This document shows, one piece after another, positions 36,379 through 48,958 of a stretch of DNA of 64,000 bases. The DNA is taken from positions 422,432 to 486,431 of the forward strand of contig PTEX01000300.1 of the NCBI GenBank assembly GCA_003342815.1, given 5' to 3'. How positions within the stretch are numbered: position 1 is the first letter of the stretch; the number at the start of each line of letters is the position of its first letter. Both the position numbers and the translations under genes were made by a program. Under the pieces are notes generated by a model that was given only the letters and a program-made list of their open reading frames with translations, ran no database searches and was not told where the DNA came from. This stretch comes from Eudromia elegans (Eukaryota > Chordata > Aves > Tinamiformes > Tinamidae).

Positions 36379-39300
36379 ATCATTCCCTCCTTTTAACAGG
36401 AGGGAACTACACAGCATCTCCAGTCCCTCAGTGCTTGTATCTGCTTCTGATGGTACTTCTTGTTGAGGAATGGGGGACCTAGATACCAGTCAGTACAAAG
36501 TAAGACCAGTTTAAAATTATTTGAAAGAACAAGCATACATACTGTGAGATGTATTTAATGGCCTGGAAATCATCTTAATGTTCCTGAATAGAAGGGTAAC
36601 ATAGGATGATAATGGTGGTTTTGTCTAAGTATCATTACTTGCTTATTTTTAGCCATTTTTGGTTTTCTGATCAGGTAATGGGTACTAATTTCATAGCTAG
36701 CTAAAGCTCATTTTAACAGCACACTTACCAGTAAGCAATTGGATTGTGTCATTGATTTTATCAAAGGAACTGTATGAATATTTAAAGCTGAGATTTTCTT
36801 CTTAGTCCTACTGAATGGCACCAACATTAGTGTGACTGAGTTTCGATTCAGAAAAATCACCATTATTCAACAAAATAGAAAATGACGTGCGTAATTTAAA
36901 GTTCTAGAATTTCCTTGACATAAAAGTAGTGAACTTCATTACATATGTTGAGCTGATACACCTGAGATCAAATTTTAAAAACAACTTACATAAATTATTA
37001 TGCATTCCTATATCAGTATTCTGGATCCAGTTTCAATTTGCTTTAGACTGACCAGTTCTTATAGCTAAGAACAGAACATTTTAAATTTTGGGTATTTGGG
37101 AAACATTTTAAAATTTTTGTTCTGAGAAATTCTTTGACTCTTTCATAGCCAATAATTTATTACAGATGTTACACATCTTGATAGGAATTGGCTGCCTAAG
37201 ACGGAATGTTAGCATATTGCTGTGTAAGTTTCAATACGTGCCAGTGGTGCTCTTATTCTTTCTGAAAACATGTGGTTTTTTATTTTCTCAAAAAAAATCT
37301 AAAACTAGAATCAAGCAAATTAGGAAGCATTTCTAGGTTTAAAGTTTTAATTTATTTATTTGTTAGTGGATTTCAGTGATAATTTCCTGTTTGTAATATC
37401 AGGAAGTGCAAAAAAATAAACCAAATGAGATTGAGGTTAACTCAGTCAAGTATTAACCCAGTCAGAAAGCAATCTTTATCCAACATATCAAATTGCTTGA
37501 AGCTTTTTTTAGGTTATGGTAGAATGATTTAGGTATGATTTCAATACTGCAACACTAGATGTCATAGTACATCATGATGAAATAATATTTAATCTATTAT
37601 CAGAGCACAGATGAATGAATAATTCAAAATGAATAATTTGATCATTAGATTTTTCTTTTTCTTTTGGTTCATTAAAAAGCAGATGACAAAGTTTTCAAAT
37701 ATATTCCTGTCAAAAAATTATTGCAAGTCCTTAACATTTTTTTCATCCTGTCAAATGAATTTGAACTGTTCATTGTAAATTTTGAAATTTACACATTTGT
37801 ATTGATGATACATTTGAGCGATTGGTTAAACAGTATTGCTTCTCATTCTGATTTATTTAATGAGAGTGTAAACTGAGAAAAATAAATGAAATCCAGAACT
37901 GCCAAAAAGAGGTCAGTTGTTAAAGTAAACTTTCCACCAAAATATCAGTTACAATTTTAAAGTTCATTTTAAAATGAAGTCAGACATATATAATTGAAGG
38001 AAAAAAAAAAGGCTATTCATCGGTGCCAGTTATTTAGCTTTATGTTTAGAGCAAAAACACCAGTTTACCATGAAATTGACTTCTACCAGTATAGTGAAAA
38101 CTGCATATGATCTATGAGTGATAAATTTTAATAATTACTATCCTTCAGTTTTGTACTTTTCACCACATTTGAATTGCATAATTAGTGCTTCATTAAGAGT
38201 TTGATTTTGGAAAAACTGCTCATTTCACAGAAAAGAGCCTATTTAAAGCTAAGATGAAAATTACATAGCCAGAAGAGCCCAGTTCCTATATGGGTGTTAC
38301 TGTGACTTTGTTAGAAATGGTCAGACTTACACTGGACTTGAATGGAGCATTGCATTCAGGTGCTGTAAATTCAAAATTCAAATCTTTTACTTAAGTTTTA
38401 TTAGCCGATGATGTGGAAAGCACAATGTACTTTATAGATTATTTCCTACTATGATTCAGGTTATACCTTGCACCTTCTCCAGTTTAAACAACTGCCATTT
38501 GGGCTAGTGGCTACTTTTTTCAGCAGCGTTACACATCTTAGTCTGGCAAAGAGGATGCTGCTTTCTGGGTGCCAAGTCTGAATTTGCTTAACAGAAGTCA
38601 GATTATTATTTTTAAATGTTCTTTTCACTCAACTAGCATTCTTTCCTCTACTCTGAAAGTATAGGAAATCAGCAGGAATTATTAGATACCTTTTCTATTT
38701 ACTCTTTATTCTTCCTTTCTCTCTTTATCTCTTTCCTCTTAATCTTCTTTTCTTTCTTTCCAGGCAATTAGGGCTTCAACAGAAATAAGTATTGAATATG
38801 TCATTGAATTCAGCATTGTATCCCATGAGTCTTTAACACAAAACGTACCAACTACATGAGAAAAGGAAACTGGACCTTTGGCTCATACTCACAGTGTTAC
38901 AGAGCAAAGCTCCTCCAGGAAAAGATAAAGGATACCTTGAAAAGATATTTCAGAGTAAGCTGCGGTCAACAAAGCTTGCTATCTTTTAATATGCCCACTT
39001 CGTACATTCATTTCTGTCTTGCTTTTTGATTTTATTCTAATTAAATTTTATTGTTGATGAACTTTCCACTTATGATCTTAAACCATTTGTTAGATTAATT
39101 TAAAATGTTTAATTAATCAGAATTATAAGCATTCACATTTATTTAGATTATGTTACTGACTGATCTTCCCTATTTGGGCTTTAAAATAAATAAATGTTAT
39201 TGGCTATCTGGCTTTGGCTTTTTCTATTCCATGGATTTGTCTGTATTAAACATTTTCCAATGTTTCCAAACTCATTTATGAGTTCCTTCTCTCCTGTTTT

Positions 39301-39800
39301 CTGATATTGTAATAATCCCAGACAGTGCACACTGATTTCTTTTGGTAGAGCTGATGATGGATGCAGGGAGCTTTTCCCCAGAGCTTTTAGCTCTGAAGGC
39401 CTGTCTGCTTTAGCTTATGACCTTGTTTCCCCTTCATTTCTTGGTCTGAATACAGTGCAAGTACAGGCTAGTGCTTATTGTTGTTGACTGCTCTCTCTGC
39501 GTGGAGAGAACTGATGTGCTCTGTTGGGACGGCACGAGGAAGGCAGTCACTTTGGAGAAGATTCAAAAAAACAGAGGCTGCATTTCTTGAAATACTTTCT
39601 GACACATCTTTTTGCAACTGCTATTTACTAAACAATTTGAAGCAGTGTGCCAGAATAAGTAAGAAAATTATACTCTTATATTTTAAAAAAGTATTATAAC
39701 AGTAAGTTCAACTTCCAGCTTTTTTTTTCATGAAATACTCTCCTAAATACTTTATGAGTATTTATTCACAAGATGCTGTACCAACCAGCTAAGGCACAAT

Positions 39801-39857
39801 ATATATTTATTTGAAGTTATTATATATTTATTGAAGTTATATATATTTAAAGTTATT
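39801..39857. repeat. Imperfect tandem repeat, three units of 17-21 bp
   Basis: Three adjacent units built on atatatttattgaagttat, at 39801-39821, 39822-39840 and 39841-39857. They differ by small indels. Confidence 0.9.
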
Positions 39858-41689
39858 ATGCCATTCTTAGCAAAAGATAAATGATAGTGATTGAATTCAT
39901 TGCTTCTTTGTAACAACATCTCCATTCCAGTCAACAGTAAAAATGAGAAAGAATTTGATTAATTATTTGTAGCAAGCAATATGCTCCTTTAGACTTTGGT
40001 AACATTTCCGTGTAAAGAGTGTATTTTTATTAAGTCATCTGTTCTTATAAGTCACTTAATAAACATTTTATAGAGCATATATAAATAACAAGAATGTTAG
40101 CTGCTTTAAATCGTTGATGATTTGCCACCTAATTGCCTAAATCCATCAGATTTGTTGCTATGTCGGTAACTTTTCACAAAGCTGTTTATAGATAATGAAT
40201 TTGAAGTGTTACAACTTCAAGCATGCCAAGTTGTGCTATTCATCATTCTTCTAGATAAAAACCATTGATCTTAGTCATCATATAGGGACACTTTATGGTG
40301 AATAGGGATGTAAGGTAACTCTTTTGTTGCTCCTACAAAGAGAGGAGAAAACAGCGGTTATATGAGTCTGAAACTTATATTGTACTGCTATAACAATTTG
40401 TAACGATCTGCAAATGAACTCTCCTTATGCCTTTGAGCTCTGACAGATTTTTGGAAAGCTGTATGAGAGTCATATGAACTCTTAAAATTTAAAATAGTAG
40501 CTGAAGGATGAGAAAAAAAAAGTAAAGTACAATTCTAACATGGAAACTGTGGGTGAAAGGATCTAGCAGGCTATTTCAACCCACTTCTGTCTGCAAGAAG
40601 CATTAATGACACAAGCGCTGGGAGAGCAAAACTGAGATTACTTCATTGCAAGAAATTTTCACTCATGATAAAATCCAGAATGACACTTTTAGTTTTTGTA
40701 GACATCTCATGTTTGAAATACAAGAGAACATCTTCATAAATGTGTCTGTTCATGCTGGTATTGTATGCACAGACCTAACCCTCCAGGAATTTAGGCTTTG
40801 ATCACATTTCATGCACTGTTTCAGCTTTACAGCTATCATTTTAGTCAAGCAGAAAAATCATTTTATCATGTATTGCAAGACTGAAATATAATAAAACATT
40901 TTCATAATGATTGTTTTGCTCCTTTTTTACAAGTAGGCTAGCTGATATATGGATGTAATTGTGTTGATTTATTATTATTATTTAATAAATGTCTGCTGAT
41001 AGCTTCTGATTTCATCTATGAATCCTTTACCTTGAGAGAACTGAGATTATATATGCCTCTTGTCACCCAGTAGGAAGATATATATGAACAGGTTTTATTG
41101 TTAAAGGCCACAAAACAAATTTCTGAGACTGTCATTATTTGCCTTCATACATGGCCTCCTCCTCCACCAAGAATAAACAAACCTCAGAGAAGTATTTTCA
41201 ATGTAACTACAGAACCGAGAGAGGTCTCCTGAACAATGAGTATCTCACTCGTTTTTGGATATGATGACTGACAAGTGGATATATTTTCCATAGCTATTGT
41301 ATGGTAGGTTTAACATATTTCGGTCAACTTCCACATTCTAAGGTTCAATTTCTACCTCACTTCTCAGATATTTCCTTTCTGGGTCAGCTGACAGCTGTTG
41401 TCTGTTCCCAGTGTTGTGAACTGCTGCATGTCCAAGAGAAGGGAGTCAGTGATGTCCAGGGCTAATACATTCATGCTTCTCTTGCACCACAGCTTCATCT
41501 TCACAGTGAAGCCAACTGTCTGTTGGTGTAGCAATAACTCAGTCAGTTCCTGAAAGTTCCTGCTGTGTTAATGAGACTAAGATATCTCCTTCTTTTACCA
41601 AGGAGTAGCTTCTGAACATTGTAGGAGCTTATACTACAAACCAGCACGTAGCACAGGCCTAACAAAGACATGCTGCCTGCTGATGTAAT

Positions 41690-41711
41690 GGTCATACCTA
41701 GGTCATACCTA
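41690..41711. repeat. Perfect 11-bp tandem duplication
   Basis: ggtcataccta is present twice in direct succession. Confidence 0.95.
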
Positions 41712-44418
41712 GACTGATTAATCTCAGGGTTATGTTCTCTGTTAAATCCACAAAGGAGACCAAACCACATCAGATGAGAAAAACTTCTTGGCCGAAATGT
41801 CTTCATACATGAAAGGGCAGATCTGGACCACTTTTCAGAAGCATAGTAAATGTATTTTTTCTTTCTAGTGTTGACAAGAAAATTAGAACAATACAATTCA
41901 TGCAAGCTAAAGTATAATATAAAAGGAACTTGCATTTAAGAATATCTTATTCTCAGTTTACCCTTTGTCCTTCCATGATGGCAGATTAGGGCAAGGGCAT
42001 TTAAAATGCACAGGGCTAGTGGGAGATTTTAATATTTTAAGACATAAAATATTAATTTTGCAAAAAGTCAAAGCTGAAGGGAAATTATCAGTTAAAAAAA
42101 CTTATAGCAGTGTCTATGAAAGAAAAAACTACTGGGCATTTGCTCTTCCACCCTGTCAGTTTGATTGTTCATCATTTGTCTGGGAAGCTTCCACTGATGC
42201 AAGACGGGGACTATATAAGAGCTTAGAAAGAGAACATGAGTAATCAACGACTGGATTATGCACTAGCTTACTAATGCATAGTAAAGAAAAAAAAATATGT
42301 ATTTATATGTGCACACATGCATGCGTGTGCATATGTAAAGGCAGGAAAAAAGTCATTCCTAAGCTGATTCGTTATCAGTGCACTATTCTATAGTGGAAGC
42401 AACATAGTCTTAAAAACTTAAAAAATTCCTTACATTTGTTATTGACATAAAGTTTAGGGGAGAAGGAATAAAATTCAAGTGTAATATTCTTTTAGAGGTG
42501 GAATCAGGCAAAACTCAGGCAGTGTGTTTAGTAATACGTTACCTCTGACCTCATGACCTAGAGTTCAAATGCAGCAATAAATAAATAAATATTTGGGTCT
42601 CATTTAGTAAGTGTATTAAGACTAAAAGAATCAATAATTATAGAGATTAGCCATTCGATTTATCACACTTTCAGAAGAGAATTAAGGCACTGATCTTCGA
42701 GTTACTGATTCTGCCCCCGCTACTGAGCAGTACCAGATATGACTCTTACAGGGTGGTTGAGAAATAAAGAAGAAATCGCTCATACTGGATTGCAATAAAA
42801 CTGAAGTGTAACTGTGTCATTTTTATACACCATTCCTCAAACAGAATCTAGTACAATAACTTATCTCAGGAAATTTGCCCCTGTAGCAATGTCTACTTCC
42901 AAAAAAACTCTTTATAGAAAGAGATGACTCCCTACAGAGACTATATCTCTTGATACTTGTCAGTCTTCTAAACGAGTGCATGGACAATGGGTTTAACAAC
43001 AGGCACTTTCTGGCATTTGCTCATTAGAGAAGAAAAAAACATAGGAGAAGATATTGCAGCCTCACCAGGTGACAGTTATAGGAAATATGTTTTACACCAT
43101 TGTATCTTTATTAATTTACAAGAGAACCTATTTCACAATAAATGTTCTACAGAAAGAAACTGTCTCCCATGCTGCACAGCATCCAGTGTGATGGAATAAT
43201 TTAAAACTGCAGTCAACTGTCTTTTAGCACTGATGTGCCAGACTAATTACAGGTTAAACCTGCACATTTGCCTCCTGGGTTGCAGATCCTACTATTTATT
43301 GAAAGTAAGTGAGATACAGAGTCTCCAATGCCTCTACCAAATCTGAAGTTCCATATTTTCTCATTTTGTACTGCTTGTGGTCTGCTCAGGTGACCTCTTG
43401 TAGATTTCTGAGTTTGTTTAAGCTTTAACTTCTGCTTAAACCAATGAAAAATAAATGCACTGGATATAGGTTGGCTGGGGTTTCTCAAATATGTCTGGAG
43501 TTATGTAAATAATAGTAAATTTTTGAATATTATGTTTAAGTGGCTAAAGAATGTCAGAACTCTATGAATAATGACAATTTTTTTTTTCTTTATATAAATG
43601 ATAATAAATAACTATTTTGTTTTCCCATACAGATCTTGAAGTTGTAAATCAGTTTTAAACTGGTTCTACAGACCTTCTAAAAGTTTTTATGAGAATACCA
43701 TATCTGTGTGTTAATATAATGATATTTTCCTTCCACTTCTCCCTGAAGTGCCTTTCTTCTCTGGATTTTCTGTTGCTGTTGTCAAAATATAAAATGTCTG
43801 AAAATACAAAAGAAAGATTTCATATTCTTTAGAAAACAAAAATATCACTTTTTGATATCTGAACTATTGTGTAAAGGCAAACCTCTATACAAATTTATAC
43901 AAGTCTTGAAAACTGTGGTTCAGCTCATGTCTGCTTTCCCCTAAATGAACTGCAGCTTTATCTGACAAGGTGCACTGCTAGATAGTTTCATCATCCTCCA
44001 TCATGGGGCCAACAAACCTACACCTCTCAGTAATCACATTTTAAATCAAAATGGTGGGGAATTTTTTTTATATTATTGGTGGTTTTTTAATACTCTTCCT
44101 CTCTTGGCAAATGAAACTCCATACTCCAAAATGAAATTTATAGAGCCAGAAGTTTTGAGCTGAAAATACCTGAAATAGTAAACAGAGGCTTGCTGCAGAG
44201 TCTACGGTGTGCTACAGAGTGCAAGATTCTGTGGCAGTGAAAGGGAGGCAGAGTTGTCACTCCCCTTGCTGCAATATCAATGCATTCTTTAGACGTTTCT
44301 CAGACAATATTTGACCTAGAGCAGTGCACCCTATCTTGAAAACATGTATGAAATCACAGAAAAAAATATTAGATTCTAAACTCGAGTTAACACTTATCTA
44401 AACAGACCAAATCTTGGA

Positions 44419-44461
44419 GATTTCTATATTATCTAAATTGGGGATTTCTATATTATCTAAA
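44419..44461. repeat. Tandem duplication, 19 identical bases, period 24
   Basis: gatttctatattatctaaa occurs at 44419-44437 and 44443-44461, separated by 5 bases. Confidence 0.95.
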
Positions 44462-44969
44462 GCTAAAGAAGTTATATATTGGTATTTTCTTGTGAGGAAA
44501 CTTGTTAATTAATTTAGAATGAGTGGATTTGATAACAGATTTTTAGAAACCTTAGTTAAAACATGCACAAAAAATGTTTCCTTGAAACAATCTATTGCAT
44601 CTTTTCATTTGTATGTAGGTTTAACGATTTGTGTGGTTTTGACTGATGCCAACAATTTAGTATACATTTTGCATGATCCAGTAAAGGCCATCTGAGCTTG
44701 CCCAAATACATTATCTGCTGTAGTCCAAGATATTATGCCTCTTAAGAGATTTGGTTATCAGTTTAGTAGAAAAATGTTCTATTCTGTGAAGATATTAATG
44801 AGGTAAGAGTGAGACAAATACTTAAAAAATAAATAAAACTGACACAAAAAAATATAGATTCAGAAGTTGTCCATAATAATTAAGGTGGAGAATTATAGAA
44901 ATTTGCCTGAGCATCAGAAAATGAGGCTGTAAAAATTTTGGAAAGGCAGCAACAGGAGTATATGGCAAC

Positions 44970-45060
44970 TAGTCTTAAAAAGAGACTTGATACATTTCTG
45001 GACAGGGATGCCTGGAATGATTGCCTTGATGAGACTACTCCAGAGAGTCCTTTAATTGTC
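44970..45060 (+). mobile_element. Possible very old CR1/L3-type 3' fragment
   Basis: A block reading roughly 'aaaaagagacttgatacatttctggacagg ... gattgcc' resembles the end of ORF2 in old CR1/L3 LINEs (the 'KLDxFL' region before the 3' tail). It is only about 90 bases, there is no tail, and the match is by memory of the general pattern, so confidence is low. It may be chance. Confidence 0.3.
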
Positions 45061-45309
45061 TTAAGAAGTCAAAGGTCAAAAATTTTACTCCTCTTTAGTT
45101 GAAGTCCCAAAGAAAGAAAGTAGAATACCTACTCTGAACATGAGTATGGTGAAATAAAATGCACAGATGTGATGTCGTATACATTTTTTTTCTTGCACTC
45201 ATGAGGAACACTGAACACTTAAGAAATAAATGTTAAATTAAGACTACTTCTTGAGGTACAACTGCACAGTTAAATCTATTTTCATGCAACTAACTCTTTA
45301 ATTATTTGT

Positions 45310-45433
45310 AAATATATAATATATATGTGTTTTATATATTGTATATATATATTCAGACATATGTGTGTGAATATTTTATATATACATATGTGATTATATA
45401 TATATAAATATAATACATATATTTGTGTGTGTA
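45310..45433. repeat. AT/GT-rich microsatellite complex
   Basis: Interrupted (AT)n with GTGT patches over about 124 bases. The minus-strand Ile/Tyr-rich 61-codon frame here is a repeat artefact. Confidence 0.92.
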
Positions 45434-46274
45434 GAATTGTGCAGGAGTACGTATTTATGCCAGACACTTACTTCACTCTGGAATCTCCTTACTTCCAATA
45501 TTTTTCCGGATTTTTGGTCTTAATAGCCCACCCTCTGCCTCTGGGTCTGCAGGCTACATGGTACTGTAGGCTGTTACAGTGTTTTACTTCAGTAACTGCT
45601 ATTGTTAAGGGGATGTTAGCTATTGGACACACGGAAATCCAAACTAGAGACAATTTTGTGTATAGTTTTGTGCATAGTATATCCTTTGGCCTTGCTGCAT
45701 TATTTTTGTTTGTATCTTTTTTTTTTTTTTGAGGTTGTGTGTATATCCATCCATACAAAATCACTGAGGGGATTTTAGGCTGTGACTTCTCAAAGAAATT
45801 CCTATTTCAAGAGAGTATTCTGAATATAAAAAATAATTGAGGATGTAAGAAAAATAAATCTAAACAGGCTCATTTACAAACCTAAGCTGTGAAGTGACCG
45901 CCTGTACTGAATCATCTGCAAATTGTTCCCTTTGAAGTTCACTGCAGGGAGAAATAATAGATTGCTAAAGGAATTGCTACTGAGCCAAGGATATGGTGCC
46001 CTCCTGGTGACTGATATCTGATAAGCAGGAAAGCTGTACTACACTCCAAGTTACTGTTTTCAGATAAGGTCATCCCATACCCATGTCTCTTCATATCAAC
46101 CTCCATGATACCCCGAAAGTTGTTCAGACTTGTTCTTCCTTTCTAAATCCTCAAAATGAAATTATTGGGAAGCCATACAGACACAAACATTTTATTTTCT
46201 ACGAATTCAAAGAATAGCTGGGCAGTTTCAACAATTTTCAAACAGAAATTATGAAGAGAAAGGACCTGCATCTG

Positions 46275-46305
<31 letters not shown>
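46275..46305. repeat. (ACA)n trinucleotide microsatellite
   Basis: About ten perfect CAA/ACA units (31 bases), followed by a short AT run. Confidence 0.97.
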
Positions 46306-46306
<1 letters not shown>

Positions 46307-47957
46307 ATATATAAAATTAAAAACAAATAAAGTGAATTAAAGGAATTCTAAGGACACTTCCTGGGACATAAGGTATCAGATAAGTTTGGACATTTTCGAT
46401 GTGGCAATTTCTATATTTTCAAGTAGTTTAAGCCTTTCATTTCTTGTCTTCTTCATCATACACATACCTTGCTCTTCATTACATGACATTTCAGAAAAAA
46501 AGGCTATTCCAGTTCTGTGGAGAAAATGTGAAAAAAATGTATTTCCGTCAGTGGAACCTGGTCATAACCTTGTATAACTTCGGAATAAACTGTTAATGTT
46601 GGCTCAATCTCAATTATACATATGATGCAATCTTTTCATCTTGTAGGCTATATCTTTCAAATATTTTCTCAGTGAAATATTCTGGAAATAACTTTCTGAA
46701 AAAGAGATTTCTTTCTAACTGATTACATTTGCTAATCTAAAATAGGCAGGGATATTGATAAAAGTTGTGAAGAAATATGAAGGAGAGGTTTTTGTAGCAT
46801 GATCTGTAGTTTTGGAGAGTGTGAGGATATTAATTTTGTTCCCAAGTCTGTATATCAAAATAGTTCTCTGTAGACTGCAATAGAAATATAATATTAACTT
46901 GCTATAGTGGAAAGATAGTTAATCAACAAGAGACTTACGGCAGTTGTTTTTTAAGACCACATCCTCAGGCTAGACACATGGGCGAGACAAAAGGTGGTTT
47001 AAATTATCCACTTTTAAATTCCTGAAACCTGTATGGGACCTACATGAAGTTCTTGGAAAAGCTGATATCAACTTTTACACTTACATAAGCACACATTGCT
47101 TTATTGTTCTTCTTGTACAGTGATCTAGATGTCAATAAGATGTCAAAGAAGGAAGAAGCTTTCAAGTAATTTCTTGGCAGATTTCACTCTGTTGTATGTA
47201 TCCATTCTCTAATTTGTTGATTAGACAATGTTTTGCATAGGATGGATATTGATCACTATTTTGAATTTGTTTTTAGTAGTTTCATATTCTTTTACAATGT
47301 AGTTCAATGTATTAGGCTGTCACTGCATTTTTATCTCCCTCTTCCTCTGGCCCTTTGTCCTTCAGGCTTTCTGGAAGTATCAATAAATTGTAAGGGTCCC
47401 TATGAAATTTTTGTATGATGTGTTCACAGTAAGGTATTTTCTTTTTAGATTCTGTATTGACAGTTCCCTTTGAATATCTCAGGTTAATATTGTCGTGTTC
47501 AGATATTTCCTTCAGATACTTTTCAGTGAGTTTCTATAGCAAAAGAATTTAAAAGAGTTTCCTTGCAGCAGCCTGCAAGCATTATATGTCCAGCTCATGA
47601 AGAATTTCTCATCATAATAACCATTTTCTTGTTTCAGTCTCATCTCCAGTTCTAGAATGTGCCTGTAATGTTATGAATTACTTTTTTTCATGAAAAAAAA
47701 AAAAATCAGTGTTTTTGATCTCTGATTCTCATTGGCCAGTTAGACAATTTTTGAAATTTTCCAAGTCATGGACAGTTTTGTCTGCTTCTGTACCATCAAA
47801 ACTCAAGTGATGAAGTGTACTTCATCTGATTCTACCTCATGCATGTAGCTTTTAGACACCAATCTTGATTTCAGATTTATTTCTGCTTCTTTAACCACAT
47901 TGATCATGCATGGAAGTTCCTTTGAAGATGATCTTGTGCACACCAAACAGCCAGTGC

Positions 47958-47984
47958 ATATGGAAGGAGACACACCTTCCATAT
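47958..47984. repeat. Perfect 10-bp inverted repeat with 7-base loop
   Basis: atatggaagg (47958-47967) and its exact reverse complement ccttccatat (47975-47984) flank the loop agacaca. It could form a hairpin in either strand. No known RNA family was recognised around it. Confidence 0.9.
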
Positions 47985-48845
47985 CAGGGGTCCTTCTTTT
48001 AAATCTGTCTTCCTATTCCTGAGCAGAAAGTGAAGCAGCTTTCTGCAAAACCTCTTTTTTGAAGATTTAAAAATCTTTTAAACATTATTGAGCAAGGGTT
48101 AAAAAAAGAAAAATGCCAGTGGGGCTAGTAAAACTTGAATTAATAGCACTTTGCTTCCCTGTAAGTTTTATAATTAAGAACAAGAAGTGTTAGATGAACT
48201 CCAGCTTAATCCTTATCTTACTGCTCCAGATTTCATGTCTTTGAAGAGAATGTTTTATTTTATCTACGATCAGCTAATTGTTTGGCCTCATTAAATTTTA
48301 GCTGGAGCAATCAGAGATCAAAATGCTTACAGTGACCAAAGGTATAACCAGAATCATTTCAAGAGTTGGTGTGGGGCCAGAAATATCCCTTATTTGTTTT
48401 CACGGGACATTCTTAGATAGCTGGACTTTTTTCTTCCTTTTGTAAATTATGTAATTTATCAGAGCCTGGGGTATTGAGTAAAAAAATAATGGGAGCAAAG
48501 AGGCCGTCTTTAAAAAATGGTATGCTTTCAAGTTGATATTTAACTCCGTGTTACTGCAAGTTCTTGCATACTCCATTCACAGCCAGGTACACATGCCTGT
48601 TTACATTGCTCATGCTTGGAATTGCCTTTACTACAAGGATTTAAAGCTTCCAGGTTTATTACATCAGTGCAAGTATTGAACAAGTTATTCATAATAATAT
48701 ATCGGTTTTGCTGTTAAGGTTAATGTCTAGGATCAGAGGACCTACCACCTTCCTTCCCCCTGTCACTTTTTGCATTACTTGTTTTCCAGGGCACAAACAA
48801 CAGAACCTGTTGGCGTTTTAGGATCTTGCACAAGTCATGCAATAA

Positions 48846-48958
48846 GTATATATATATATATATATATAAATATTTATATATAAAATATATATAATATATA
48901 TTATATATATAATATATATATAAAAATAATATATATAAAAATAAATATATATACACAC
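48846..48958. repeat. (AT)n microsatellite complex ending in (AC)n
   Basis: About 113 bases made of AT and TATAA/AAATA units, ending with acacacac. The Tyr/Ile-rich 80-codon minus frame (48720-48962) is an artefact of this repeat. Confidence 0.95.

Larger units (their letters stand above)
34972..44969. other. Unique AT-rich stretch, about 10 kb
   Basis: No gene, RNA gene or recognisable transposon. It contains a poly-A run (36365-36378), a pyrimidine tract with a splice-acceptor-like end (38690-38764), a threefold imperfect tandem repeat (39801-39857), a tandem duplication (41690-41711), a CA/TG-rich patch (about 42296-42337) and another tandem duplication (44419-44461). The 130-codon minus-strand frame at 41543-41935 resembles nothing I know. 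Confidence 0.6.

Noticed and set aside
41543-41935. 130-codon minus-strand open frame
   Set aside because: No similarity to a known family, no motif, and no supporting splice or promoter signals. Its length is within what chance allows over 64 kb and six frames.
46275-46305. Regular repeat considered as a CRISPR-like array
   Set aside because: It is a plain CAA microsatellite without spacers. No array of repeats with unique spacers exists anywhere in the window.
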